This document shows positions 24,813 to 33,428 of a stretch of 59,189 nt of DNA, one piece after another. Each line of letters opens with the position of its first letter. Position 1 is the first letter of the stretch. The position numbers and the translations under genes are program-made. The notes under the pieces were generated by a model that had not been told where the DNA came from, searched no databases, and saw nothing but the letters and a program-made list of their open reading frames with translations. This stretch comes from an uncultured Candidatus Marinamargulisbacteria bacterium (GTDB taxonomy: Bacteria; Margulisbacteria; Riflemargulisbacteria; GWF2-35-9): positions 1 through 59,189 of the forward strand of contig CAIWAN010000029.1 of assembly GCA_903910705.1 (NCBI GenBank). The letters are read 5' to 3'.

Positions 24813-26086
24813 TGTATCTCTGGTGCCTTAAACGGCTCGTTTAACCGATCTGTATCTTTACGAACACTCGCCTGCCCCACTTCGCTTCTCAAATAAGCAA
24901 CACGGTTAAGGTAGAGGGACGCTTCTTTGAAGGTCGATTTCTTTAACTCTGCAGCGACCTCGTTTAGGAGACGGTTCGCCTCGTCAGGCTTTGAGTCGCG
25001 ATATAGAATTTCAGCGTGTCGAAGTTTAGCGTAGCAAGCAAGGTTGCGGGCAATAGCATGGTGTTTATCCAATAACTTATAAACGGCTTTATAGCTATGT
25101 TTTGTTCCAACTTCTCGATGGCTAATAAACTCAATGTCTGCTTGTTGTAACCTCACATAAGCCGTCAGCGCGACTTTTTCGGCACCTTCGGGAAGGAGCC
25201 CCACCTTCAGGACTAACTCATGTAATACCTTTTGTTGTTTATCAATAGCAGGTGACGGATCGGACTTATTATGAAAGGGTTCGAAGAAGTGAATAACAGT
25301 CGAGTAAAGTCCATTAGGCACACAATCAAGCGTATAAAGCCGTATGAACTCTTTGGCTACCTGATTGATCTCCGAGTATAACTTAACAACTGGCGTCAGA
25401 TTCGAGGGGGCGGCCTCCTTCTTTTGTTGTTCAATTCTATGTGAATTTGTTTCTTTGGTATCTGGCTTCTTTTCTGGCTTAGGTGCGGATTTCTTTTCAG
25501 TCTTCTGGGTTGTCTTCTTTCCCGTCGATTGAGGTATAGGCGTTATTCGATATTCGTCATATCGGGTATATTTCATTCCAAGTAGGGCTCGGGATGTCCG
25601 TGGTCCTAAATGGCCGCCATTTTTGGATATTTTCTTTCTTCTCTGATAAGTCCAAACATCCTGTTTAAACTGCTCAAAGGCATATTGACTCGGATCAAAG
25701 GATTCGTCCTGCCCTCCCAAACGCTTGTAGAGAAGCTGTTTTATAGCTAACGTAAGGGCATTAAAATCCGCATCATCTTTGGTCGAAAGATGCCCCCTTC
25801 GTCGAACAAACTGATGCAACATATCGTTTAATGTCTGTTCGTCATTGTCGATGATCGTCGTATCGGATTTGGAATCTTCTAAGATCGGCATTTCTAACGG
25901 GGTAATATTTAAATGCATATTTCCCAAGGTTTGATCCTTTGATGAATCCGGCAAGGACAAAGACCTGAGACTTGTCAGCGTAGAGGTTGAATCAATAATC
26001 GATTTCGTTATCCCATACTTTTGAGTGTTGCCCCGATAGTCTATCGGATAAGGTTGCAGAAGCGATACCTTTAATGAGTCGCTCAT
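24809..26086 (-). CDS. Unrecognised protein with a peptidoglycan-binding-like motif and helical C-terminus
   Basis: 425 residues, no signal peptide or clear membrane helix, family not recognised. Residues 1-125 are low in complexity with many Ser and Thr. A segment near 140-175 ([17 protein letters not shown], then [14 protein letters not shown]) resembles the peptidoglycan-binding type 1 pattern (V..Q....G.LG..T...L). A Lys/Glu/Pro-rich linker of about 40 residues ([19 protein letters not shown]) follows. The last 200 residues look all-helical and may be TPR-like, with [20 protein letters not shown]. It is the last gene of a three-gene unit: its ATG overlaps the upstream stop and is preceded by AAGG. 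Motif calls are by eye only. Confidence 0.6.
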   Translation of the reverse strand: MSDSLKVSLLQPYPIDYRGNTQKYGITKSIIDSTSTLTSLRSLSLPDSSKDQTLGNMHLNITPLEMPILEDSKSDTTIIDNDEQTLNDMLHQFVRRRGHLSTKDDADFNALTLAIKQLLYKRLGGQDESFDPSQYAFEQFKQDVWTYQRRKKISKNGGHLGPRTSRALLGMKYTRYDEYRITPIPQSTGKKTTQKTEKKSAPKPEKKPDTKETNSHRIEQQKKEAAPSNLTPVVKLYSEINQVAKEFIRLYTLDCVPNGLYSTVIHFFEPFHNKSDPSPAIDKQQKVLHELVLKVGLLPEGAEKVALTAYVRLQQADIEFISHREVGTKHSYKAVYKLLDKHHAIARNLACYAKLRHAEILYRDSKPDEANRLLNEVAAELKKSTFKEASLYLNRVAYLRSEVGQASVRKDTDRLNEPFKAPEIH

Positions 26087-28980
26087 GATTTGACCTTCAT
26101 TGCCTTTTTGAAATCGGGAACGATTCTTTCTTCAAGCTTTTCTTTTATTTTGGGATCTAGATTGATCTGGTCATTATTAAGGGAACGTTTTTCATTGTTA
26201 ATTAAATCATCTGAAAAAGCACTGAAAGACTTTTTAAATTCATCAATAAGAGCGGCCCCATTTTCTTTCTGATCCCATATCCATAAAATGTTTAGAAAGG
26301 ACTTAACTTTTTGGAGTGTATTACCACTCTCTGATACGATAGGCAACAAGTGTGAAAAATCCATCTGACGTTGTTTCCAGTTTTTCTGTTTATAGAGTAT
26401 TCCCTTGATCGTCAGTGACGCTATTTCAGAGAATAATTTCGTTGCGATGATCGTATCCCAACTTAACCCTAATGAGCTTGCGACACCGTATATAAAGAGC
26501 CCCATCGCGGTATCCAAACCTTCAATCCCAAACTTTCGCAGATTCTCCGAACTCAAGGCTTTTCCTATCGCCAAAGACTTGATACTCTGAGCCAACATGA
26601 TATATACCATTTTCAATAATCCAACAGCAATATTTGAAGCATTATTAAACCAAAAATAGGACAAATCCGAAGTCAAATCAGCTGACTGCATTAGATCAAA
26701 CGTCGAATTATAGGCTCCTTTCATCAGTGAAATTGCTAGCATCGTTTTAAATATTGTATAGGCCACATCCGGCCAAAGAATGAATGAGGGTCGCCATCTT
26801 TTGGGGTTTAGACTTGCAAACGCCAATTGATGTTCGGCCATCCCCTTGATAAAGGCTATTGTAAGGGCTCCGATCGTCAAGGGAATAGTCAATGAAAGGG
26901 CTGGTGGAGAGATGATTCCGGGGATCAGGCTCATTACAAAAAACCCAGCGAAAACCCATTTCGGGTTTAACGTTTTGGCGTGTATCATTGTTTCACGTCC
27001 CCGTTCAAAAATCTCTTCCCTTACTCGGCTAAGCAAACGCGTATAGCTATTATTGGGAGTAACGCTTAGCGCCGTATTTTTTAAATTTTGAAACATATTG
27101 GCGACTTTGCCAGAGGGAAGCTCGTCTTCTATATTTGTTTGTTCGTTATCACTGCTAAATAATTGAGCATGCCCTAACTGTTTCGGACAAGGATGTTGCG
27201 CGTCATACCAATACTCTATCTTTATCGGTTCTATATGGGGTTGGGCGCACGCATATTTGGTTAAGTCAGATTCGAAGTAATCGAGAACCATTCCCTTGAG
27301 CTTTGATTCTTTGAGCGTCCCAAGAATATCGAAGGAAAGTCGTTTCGCTAATCGAATAAGCCGTTTGATAGACTGAGTGTCCTCATAGTCATTTTTGCAA
27401 ATATTTAGCAAATTCGTTTGCTCGTCTTCCGAGGGCATACCCATAACGGTTAAAGAATTATTGGTTAATATATATTTTCCATTCGACTGACTGCAAAATG
27501 TTTGGAATCTTTCAGCCTGATATATATCTACACTTGTTCCCTTCATATATTGATTAATACAATCGACATACGTCTCGACTACTTTCACGTCGGTAATTGC
27601 CTTTTGATACTCGATGGATTCTTCGTCTCTAGGAAGGAAAAAAGCGATCCCTTTGATATTAGGAAAGTTTTCAATGAGCGTTAATAGAACTTGACTCGAG
27701 TCGGGCTTGCCGTACACACTCAACAAGGGCTCAAACGCCTGAACGGTTTGTAGTAATTGATTCATGTTCGGGAATGTCTTGTCAAAGTCAGCGGGTGCTA
27801 AATACTTATCACGAACATAAATTTGGTCAAGTTCTCTTATCAGCGTTTCATAGAACTCAATTTTATTTAATATAGGGGATAATTTATTTATTCGATATTT
27901 TTCAGTGTTTAGGTATGCCAATCGTTTCATTGCCATGGTGGTTATTTTGTCAATAATGAGCGCAGCCAAGTCTTCCCGTGAGGGTGGACCATTTGTTGAC
28001 TTTAAGAGCTCATCGTAAGTAATTTTTTGCAAACAAAGTTCTTGTCTTCTTTCATACCCAAGATTAAACGTTGGCACATCAGTGATCGATTTTTCGGGGA
28101 TGGTCAGTCCAATTTTTAGTTCGTCACCAATGGGATCCCCATTAAACCGAGCAATTTGATATTTTATGAGCTGTTGGTGGATAGCTTCTGTCTTTTTTTC
28201 ATGATCAATGATGGACGTTATCACATCATCCAAAGTCTGACTTGTGATCGCGAAACTAATGTTGTTTCGATACCAGTCGCCCTTATCATTAAGACGATTC
28301 GCGCTATATTCTAATCGGCATTGAAGCGTTATGCCGAGTATCTTCGCTGCGTTTTCTGCCTCAGAGATCGTCTCTTTAAGCGTCTTTATATCGGTGGGCT
28401 TATCGTAAGTGATCATAACGTTTTTATATCCTGCAGTATATTGCTCCAACACTAAGGCAACAGAGCTTGTTTTAGTTTGTACCACATCACGTACACGGGA
28501 TGTTTCCGTGGACGCTACCGACTTCAGATGATACTTGTTTAAATCAAGATTTTCTCCGGTGGATTCGACTAAAACAAGATTAAGACGCTGATACATTTCG
28601 AGTATATTGTTTTGATCGTTTGGATGTTCTAATACCTTTAATGTCAGATTGAGTAGGACTCGGGGCCAATGGCTATCAGTTTCTTTGTAAGAATAGAGTG
28701 ATTTGAACCGGTCAAGAATATTTTTCAGATGCGCAGCATCCATATTTCCAAGCGTTTGATTGTCTTTAATCATAATCAGCAGGGCTGCAATAGTTTGAAC
28801 AAGCGGATGATCATAAATTGACGAATTAATCCCATTCAAGCAGGTATCATCTGCATCAAAGTATTCACTAACATTTTCAGTTCCTGATAATAATCGGATC
28901 AAGGTTTTAACGTCATTGTTAAGCGACCTTGGAATAGGGGTATCAATTGTTGAGAGGGCAATGACCTTATAGCCAGTCAT
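26083..28980 (-). CDS. Unrecognised 965-residue protein with a membrane domain
   Basis: No family recognised. Residues 1-660 look soluble and mixed alpha/beta. A possible nucleotide- or ligand-binding region lies near 175-300 (YKNVMITYDKPTDIKTLKE and IARFNGDPIGDELKIGLTIP), and residues 405-575 include another compact part (IKGIAFFLPRDEE). About six hydrophobic stretches follow between 674 and 860, for example WVFAGFFVMSLIPGIISPPA and AMGLFIYGVASSLGLSWDTI. The last 100 residues are charged and soluble. There is no signal peptide, so the N-terminal part is probably cytoplasmic. The start overlaps the upstream gene's stop by four bases, and its stop overlaps the next start, so the three proteins are likely made together. 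Base composition appears more A+T-rich than in the flanking genes. Confidence 0.65.
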   Translation of the reverse strand: MTGYKVIALSTIDTPIPRSLNNDVKTLIRLLSGTENVSEYFDADDTCLNGINSSIYDHPLVQTIAALLIMIKDNQTLGNMDAAHLKNILDRFKSLYSYKETDSHWPRVLLNLTLKVLEHPNDQNNILEMYQRLNLVLVESTGENLDLNKYHLKSVASTETSRVRDVVQTKTSSVALVLEQYTAGYKNVMITYDKPTDIKTLKETISEAENAAKILGITLQCRLEYSANRLNDKGDWYRNNISFAITSQTLDDVITSIIDHEKKTEAIHQQLIKYQIARFNGDPIGDELKIGLTIPEKSITDVPTFNLGYERRQELCLQKITYDELLKSTNGPPSREDLAALIIDKITTMAMKRLAYLNTEKYRINKLSPILNKIEFYETLIRELDQIYVRDKYLAPADFDKTFPNMNQLLQTVQAFEPLLSVYGKPDSSQVLLTLIENFPNIKGIAFFLPRDEESIEYQKAITDVKVVETYVDCINQYMKGTSVDIYQAERFQTFCSQSNGKYILTNNSLTVMGMPSEDEQTNLLNICKNDYEDTQSIKRLIRLAKRLSFDILGTLKESKLKGMVLDYFESDLTKYACAQPHIEPIKIEYWYDAQHPCPKQLGHAQLFSSDNEQTNIEDELPSGKVANMFQNLKNTALSVTPNNSYTRLLSRVREEIFERGRETMIHAKTLNPKWVFAGFFVMSLIPGIISPPALSLTIPLTIGALTIAFIKGMAEHQLAFASLNPKRWRPSFILWPDVAYTIFKTMLAISLMKGAYNSTFDLMQSADLTSDLSYFWFNNASNIAVGLLKMVYIMLAQSIKSLAIGKALSSENLRKFGIEGLDTAMGLFIYGVASSLGLSWDTIIATKLFSEIASLTIKGILYKQKNWKQRQMDFSHLLPIVSESGNTLQKVKSFLNILWIWDQKENGAALIDEFKKSFSAFSDDLINNEKRSLNNDQINLDPKIKEKLEERIVPDFKKAMKVKS

Positions 28981-30506
28981 TTTGACAACCTTATGTTTTG
29001 AGAAATTTCGCCAAAATATTGGAACCAGACGCTGACGACGGAAGGGTTAATATTCGGAAATAGTGGTTTGTCGTTGCTGGTGACACCTATAATATCGGTG
29101 GTCTCGCCTTTTTCGTTGCGTATGGGGACAAGAAAACCAGAAGTAATTTCTCCAGAGCGTGGAAGGAAGTCCTCAATATGTTTCTTTAGTGGATGAGCAA
29201 TCTCCGAAAAATACAGAAAAGGATTGTTTTCAAAATACGTTAATAACGACTCCATTTCTTTAGTGATGGTATTGTCTTTCCCTGTTATCCGCACATCATA
29301 TCCTCCAGTTGCCTTGCTAGCCAAAAATGCGGTATCGCTACCCGAGAAATCTTTGACTCGATCGAGTATAACGGGGAGTGTTAAGGGGGCTTGCCTTGAA
29401 TTCTTGAATTCTTCCCGTATTCTCCCAAAACTTGTTTGAAGCTCTTCTACATATTCGCGTTGTTGGTCTTTTTCAGAGAACAGGCTATTCCCTGGCTTAA
29501 GGATGGTAATAATCCCAAAGGTTCTTTTCCCATCAATGGGACCAGGCTGAATACGAACGGGTATTTCTGTCTTTGTTTTTTCGTTGTAAAAGATGGCTTT
29601 GTATGGGTTAAAGTCTTCGTTCTGAATTTGATTTTTGCGAACTTCTGATAAACCATAATTATGGGTTACATCTAAAATATTTTTTCCAATAAGTTCATCT
29701 AACGTCATTCCCAAGGCATCCAATGCCGCTATATTTGCCCATTCTATTTGGCCATTTGACGCTAAGAACCCAACAGGCTCCATGTCCTGTACCATGCTTA
29801 TTATTGATAAAATGGAGAAACTGTTGTTAGTAATTTTTTTTAATAAATCGGTCTCTTTTGGATTTAACTGATTCATTTTGTCGATATCGAAAAACATCAA
29901 ACCGTTTATTTTTTGTGCTTGAATGTCCTTCATGATGCTCAAATATCCAGGAAATTCTTCTTCCGAAAGTATTTCTTTTATTTTAGCGATTTCAATAACG
30001 CGAGCTGAATAATCAGGGGGGCTTGTTTGAGTGGGAAGAACCTTTGCTTTTACTTTTTGGTAAATGTCTCGGCTCATATTCTTAAACATGCTTATCATTG
30101 ATAAAATGGGAGAACTTTCATTCATAAGCATTTTTTTTATCTTTGACTTATTAACAGCTGATATTCCCTGCGATGAAAGAATCAACGTATCAATTTCGTT
30201 GGAATCGAAAAACATCAAACCATTTATCTTTTCCCTATTATTTCCAATCGTCTCATCAATGAATTCTAGCTCTGGTACAGATAAAAATTGTTTCAAAATA
30301 GCGGTGTCAATAACGTGAACTCGATATTTAGGGGACATTGGTTCTGTGGGTAAAGCATTAAAAACGTCTCCAAGTGTTGTTGCCTTATTGGTTGGTTTCC
30401 AAATTTTACCCGTTATATAACTCCCAGCCGTGGAAAAGAAGCCTCGCTTTCGCCCAACCTTAGATTCTTCTGTAGACATAGCTATAACCTTCTTGTTCAT
30501 ATTCAT
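28977..30506 (-). CDS. Unrecognised sensor-like protein: tandem duplicated module, PAS, GAF-like
   Basis: 509 residues, no membrane segment. Two copies of an 80-85-residue module lie at about 59-144 and 165-242; both contain KINGLMFFD and end in [SF]ILS[MI]ISM..[ND]M. A PAS-type domain follows at about 243-338 (PVGFLASNGQIEWANIAALD, IPVRIQPGPIDGK), then a helical linker, then a GAF-like domain (375-500; SGSDTAFLASKATGGYDVRI, FLVPIRNEKGETTDIIGVTS). No kinase, GGDEF or DNA-binding output is present, so it probably signals to its two downstream partners. The ATG used gives KKVIAMST, like the KVIALST of the next protein. A second start at 30479, preceded by AGAAGG, is equally possible. Confidence 0.65.
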   Translation of the reverse strand: MNMNKKVIAMSTEESKVGRKRGFFSTAGSYITGKIWKPTNKATTLGDVFNALPTEPMSPKYRVHVIDTAILKQFLSVPELEFIDETIGNNREKINGLMFFDSNEIDTLILSSQGISAVNKSKIKKMLMNESSPILSMISMFKNMSRDIYQKVKAKVLPTQTSPPDYSARVIEIAKIKEILSEEEFPGYLSIMKDIQAQKINGLMFFDIDKMNQLNPKETDLLKKITNNSFSILSIISMVQDMEPVGFLASNGQIEWANIAALDALGMTLDELIGKNILDVTHNYGLSEVRKNQIQNEDFNPYKAIFYNEKTKTEIPVRIQPGPIDGKRTFGIITILKPGNSLFSEKDQQREYVEELQTSFGRIREEFKNSRQAPLTLPVILDRVKDFSGSDTAFLASKATGGYDVRITGKDNTITKEMESLLTYFENNPFLYFSEIAHPLKKHIEDFLPRSGEITSGFLVPIRNEKGETTDIIGVTSNDKPLFPNINPSVVSVWFQYFGEISQNIRLSK

Positions 30507-30555
30507 ATATCGAACAGGAACCTAGTGAATCCTAGCTTTTAATATGAAGATTACG

Positions 30556-31959
30556 TTACGAAACGACCTTATTGTGGCGTTTGAGAAGGGCATGAATGAG
30601 GCGTTCTTCGGCAATGACCAGATCCCCCATTTTGTAGGCTCCGGGGGTTATGCCTTTTAAATCACAAAAGGAGGCGAAAAGTTTAAAATTATTAGGGTCG
30701 ATCCGCCCCACTGTTTCCTCGACGATTTGGGCATCCATACTATCCCAAGCAAGCAAAAACGACTCAGCCAAACACCCCAATGTATTATGGTCATTCCCAA
30801 ACCCAAAATTAAACCGTGAACGAAGACCAGAAACGCTTAACAGTCCACCTTCGAGAGTATAGCGCTTATCATCGAGTGTCGCGCGCGGGATAGCCTCCGG
30901 ACGCGAGTCATCGATAAAGATAAAGTGTTTAGGGATTTGCTGAAGCGAGATGATCGAACCGACATTCGAGGTCGCGCAAATGCCCATGTGACAGCCATCA
31001 AGCACCCGCTTTATCCGTTTTGGGGTAAACAGCGCCGTATGAATATGACTTTTGGGATATTGATGGGAGAAATCACGTCGAAGATGTCGCAACTTTTTCT
31101 GATTAATATCGATAAGTGTCACCTGCACGCCCCAATCGAGCAAAAACTCAGCACAGTGGCTCCCAATATTCCCACATCCAAGAATTGCGATATTGATCCT
31201 CTTTCGATCGATCTGGGACTTCTCGATCAGTTGCATCGTCGTGGTGACAATGGAATAGACGGTTGCGGTATGGCCCGTCGTAACGCGATACCCTCCCCCT
31301 TTAGCAAAGATCGATTTTACTAACGTTCCTTTTTTGGTCACCATCGGCCACCACCCACCCAGTCCAAGCACGATCTTGCGGGGGGTTGGGGCGCAATACT
31401 TGTCTAGCAGTTTCTTTGTTTTAAACAACTCTTGCTCCGTGCGTTTTCGCTCTTTCATGAGGGTATCAGGTAATAATGGTGTACTAACTAATAACCCTCG
31501 GAGGCCGTTTTCTGCATCAAAATGATCGATAATGCAGGGCGGGAAATGTTGGATCAGCTTCAAATAGAGCTTAGGTGAAAGACGCTTTAAGCCGTTCAAA
31601 AAAGGAAACACGCTTTGATAGTCTTGCACATACCGAGTATGAATAAAAAATACAAAATCAACCTTATGCCGTGGGAGCGGTAGCGGGATGAAGGTATAGA
31701 TCATCGTCACCACAAAATTGCGCATCGTCTCTAAAAATGTCTGCCCCCTGACCGCTTGTTCGTGGTACATTTTCTCGGCTAAGTCAAAGAATCGAACAAT
31801 CTTTGGGGCTTGTGGTTTGGCTCTTGTGCCGGGACTAGGGTGAAGCAACCACTCTTTATGTCTGTGGCTTTTGGTTACCGAGAACTCATGATGATGGCGA
31901 GCGATGTGTTTAACAAACAAATTCAGTGGAACCGCAACATCCTGAGTCTTGTTAGGCAT
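30556..31959 (-). CDS. Acyl-ACP reductase-like (AAR-type) oxidoreductase
   Basis: 467 residues. A Rossmann NAD(P)-binding site lies at IAILGCGNIGSHCAEFLLDWG (about residue 255). Before it, IVLGLGGWWPMVTKKG and RVTTGHTATVYSIVTTTM align with the LGGFTS and TTGNTHTA motifs of cyanobacterial fatty-acyl-ACP reductase. MGICATSNVGSI may hold the catalytic Cys used for acyl-enzyme formation. These enzymes reduce fatty acyl-ACP to aldehydes, used for alkanes, wax esters or ether lipids; no decarbonylase or wax synthase gene is nearby. The N-terminal 90 residues contain an extra basic stretch. TATAGT is six bases before the ATG. The substrate is inferred from similarity only. Confidence 0.6.
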   Translation of the reverse strand: MPNKTQDVAVPLNLFVKHIARHHHEFSVTKSHRHKEWLLHPSPGTRAKPQAPKIVRFFDLAEKMYHEQAVRGQTFLETMRNFVVTMIYTFIPLPLPRHKVDFVFFIHTRYVQDYQSVFPFLNGLKRLSPKLYLKLIQHFPPCIIDHFDAENGLRGLLVSTPLLPDTLMKERKRTEQELFKTKKLLDKYCAPTPRKIVLGLGGWWPMVTKKGTLVKSIFAKGGGYRVTTGHTATVYSIVTTTMQLIEKSQIDRKRINIAILGCGNIGSHCAEFLLDWGVQVTLIDINQKKLRHLRRDFSHQYPKSHIHTALFTPKRIKRVLDGCHMGICATSNVGSIISLQQIPKHFIFIDDSRPEAIPRATLDDKRYTLEGGLLSVSGLRSRFNFGFGNDHNTLGCLAESFLLAWDSMDAQIVEETVGRIDPNNFKLFASFCDLKGITPGAYKMGDLVIAEERLIHALLKRHNKVVS

Positions 31960-31971
31960 TTCCCTACTATA
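31960..31971 (-). promoter_or_regulatory. -10-like hexamer six bases before the AAR-like start
   Basis: Reverse strand TATAGT (31966-31971), then AGGGAA and the ATG. There is no Shine-Dalgarno sequence at normal distance from the ATG. The -35 region has no good match. Same spacing as the other leaderless-type starts. Confidence 0.45.
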
Positions 31972-32036
31972 CAGGTGAATTATTACTCTTTAATGAAGCC
32001 TTGATGAATTTTGGGCTTCACCTAAACATAATCCCC

Positions 32037-32070
32037 TTGTCACACCCTTGTCATCTTGACTCGATATAGT
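32037..32070 (+). promoter_or_regulatory. Third Pho-box-like direct repeat with -10
   Basis: TTGTCAC (32037-32043), ACCC, TTGTCAT (32048-32054), ten bases, TATAGT (32065-32070). The repeat spacing (11) and the ten-base gap to the -10 are the same as upstream of phoB. The transcript would start about 17 bases before an AAAGGAGGTG ribosome-binding site and a 37-residue reading frame. If functional it adds this peptide and the following channel-like gene to the Pho regulon. Confidence 0.6.
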
Positions 32071-32093
32071 GTCTTATGAAAGGAGGTGAAAAG

Positions 32094-32207
32094 ATGATTG
32101 TCTATATGATGAAAATGTTTTTGTTCGACTTTTTCTGTATCGAATCGAGCAACCCCGAAGACCCACTAAACCTCGACACGCAGCCTAGGCTCCACTCGGA
32201 GTTCTAG
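32094..32207 (+). CDS. 37-residue peptide of unknown function
   Basis: The peptide starts MIVYMMKMFLFDFFCIESS, hydrophobic and Phe-rich with one Cys, and ends in a polar tail (NLDTQPRLHSEF). AAAGGAGGTG precedes the ATG by four bases, one of the best ribosome-binding sites in the window. The Pho-box-like promoter is directly upstream. The frame is too short for family assignment, but the paired strong translation and regulated-promoter signals make expression plausible. A leader-peptide role for the following membrane gene, 56 bases downstream, is also possible. Confidence 0.5.
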   Translation: MIVYMMKMFLFDFFCIESSNPEDPLNLDTQPRLHSEF

Positions 32208-32263
32208 GCAAGCTTGACGCCACCCACTATCTGAATTACGATTTTAAAAAGAGTGAGGTTTTC

Positions 32264-32617
32264 ATGAACGCCTTTGAACGAAAGTCCCAGCCCCTCATCT
32301 CCAATAAAGAATTTGCCATCCGAATGGCCGTATACTTCCTGTTCGGACTGGGGTTTCTATTGATCTCGCTGGGTATCGGCACGTTAGGCTATGCCTATTT
32401 TGCTAAATTACCTTTTGTCGACGCATTCCTAAACGCCGCCATGATCCTCACTGGCATGGGGCCTGTAAACCGAATGGAAACAACGGGGGGCAAACTCTTT
32501 GCAGCGGTCTATGCCATCTATTCTGGCGTCGCTTTTCTGACCTTTGTCGCCGTCCTGTTCACCCCGATCTATCACCGGTTTCTCCACAAGTTCCACCTAG
32601 ATCTAGACGAAAAATAG
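32264..32617 (+). CDS. Small membrane protein resembling a two-helix ion-channel module
   Basis: 117 residues with two or three membrane helices: MAVYFLFGLGFLLISLGIG, a re-entrant-like loop AFLNAAMILTGMGPVN, and LFAAVYAIYSGVAFLTFVAV followed by TPIYHRFLHKFHLDL. The order outer helix, pore-like loop and inner helix recalls the Ion_trans_2 potassium-channel unit, but the loop has TGMGP instead of the TVGYG selectivity filter. I recall similar small conserved proteins of unknown function in other bacteria. GAGTGAGG precedes the ATG. It is probably in the same transcript as the preceding peptide, hence possibly phosphate-controlled. Confidence 0.6.
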   Translation: MNAFERKSQPLISNKEFAIRMAVYFLFGLGFLLISLGIGTLGYAYFAKLPFVDAFLNAAMILTGMGPVNRMETTGGKLFAAVYAIYSGVAFLTFVAVLFTPIYHRFLHKFHLDLDEK

Positions 32618-32625
32618 CACCCGAG

Positions 32626-32644
32626 AAAGCTACCAAGCTTTTTT
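32626..32644 (+). terminator. Weak terminator after the channel-like gene
   Basis: AAAGCT-ACCA-AGCTTT is a six-base stem followed by TTT. It lies nine bases after the stop of the forward gene and ahead of the convergent reverse-strand 34-residue frame. The stem is short and AT-rich, so termination would be partial. Confidence 0.4.
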
Positions 32645-32656
32645 GACAAACACAAC

Positions 32657-32761
32657 TTATCCAGAACCCAATATCGGTCCCAGCTTCATCCCCGCGACCA
32701 TTAATATTAACGCTAAAATAAGCAGAAAGATCGACTTCCACTGGACACGAATTTTCTTCAT
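32657..32761 (-). CDS. 34-residue single-helix membrane peptide
   Basis: MKKIRVQWKSIFLLILALIL followed by MVAGMKLGPILGSG: a basic N-terminus and one membrane helix. It starts 15 bases after the stop of the preceding coiled-coil gene on the same strand, with TATATT exactly six bases before the ATG instead of a ribosome-binding site. No family recognised. Small single-helix proteins are easily missed in annotation; expression is uncertain. Confidence 0.45.
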   Translation of the reverse strand: MKKIRVQWKSIFLLILALILMVAGMKLGPILGSG

Positions 32762-32776
32762 GCCCGCAATATACCG

Positions 32777-33280
32777 CTAAACGAGACCGTTGATAAGGGC
32801 CTCGATATCATCCTGCCCAACAGCCGGAGATGATACAACAGGCTTCGATGCAGGTTCAGGCGATACAACCACATTCTGTAATATGGGCGGAATGGTCACG
32901 GATTTTGGAGTGACCGGTTCGGGCGGCAACTCGGGTTCAGGGGTCGGCTCAGGTTCAGATATGGGTAAAACGATCGGCTCTAAATCCGCGAAGAGATCAT
33001 CATCGATCGACAAGTCTGGCTCATGAACAGGTTCGGGTATTGGCGACACGATCGGCTCGGCCTCTGCGAGAACCGGATCTTCAAGCACCATTTGGTCGTC
33101 CTCATCAAAAGGCAAATCTGTTTCAAGGGTCTCTGCCGAAAGCGAACTTGCGCCACCGGTTAACCCTTGAAGTTCGCTGATCCTTACTTCGATCTTAGCG
33201 AGATCTTTTTTTTGTTTTTCAATCAGGTCACGGCGAAGTCGAGATAGTTCATCTATACGAATTTGAATAAGTTCTTGCAT
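32777..33280 (-). CDS. Coiled-coil/acidic proline-rich protein ending in a QDDIEALI motif
   Basis: 167 residues from an ATG preceded by AGGGGGAA. The first 45 residues form a coiled coil (ELIQIRIDELSRLRRDLIEK, KKDLAKIEVRISELQG). A long, low-complexity region rich in Pro, Glu and Asp follows (EPIVLPISEPEPTPEPELPP). The last residues, AVGQDDIEALINGLV, match the Q[DE][DE]I[DE]ALL peptide found at the ends of FliM-, FliN- and CheC-related proteins, which contacts CheY or related partners. No flagellar or chemotaxis genes are in the window. It lies divergent from nifJ. Function unknown; it may be an adaptor that tethers a partner through its terminal motif. Confidence 0.55.
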   Translation of the reverse strand: MQELIQIRIDELSRLRRDLIEKQKKDLAKIEVRISELQGLTGGASSLSAETLETDLPFDEDDQMVLEDPVLAEAEPIVSPIPEPVHEPDLSIDDDLFADLEPIVLPISEPEPTPEPELPPEPVTPKSVTIPPILQNVVVSPEPASKPVVSSPAVGQDDIEALINGLV

Positions 33281-33428
33281 TATATTTCCCCCTAAAATCT
33301 TGCACAATAAACCAAATTATAGGAACTCTTGCCCGAAAATAGAAGATTATTTCGATTTTTCAACATGACAGTAAGAACGGGTTGCGGTAAACTTATGACC
33401 GTTTGAAATCGTTGAAAGAGGTGTCGGT

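Noticed and set aside
26083-26086. Peptide QTLGNM shared between the 425- and 965-residue proteins as evidence of common origin
   Set aside because: The codons differ and the surrounding residues do not align, so six matching residues may be chance.
24809-30506. Idea that the three unknown genes are a prophage or contact-dependent toxin
   Set aside because: There are no phage structural genes, integrase, immunity-like small gene, or secretion signals, and the PAS/GAF layout suits sensing better.
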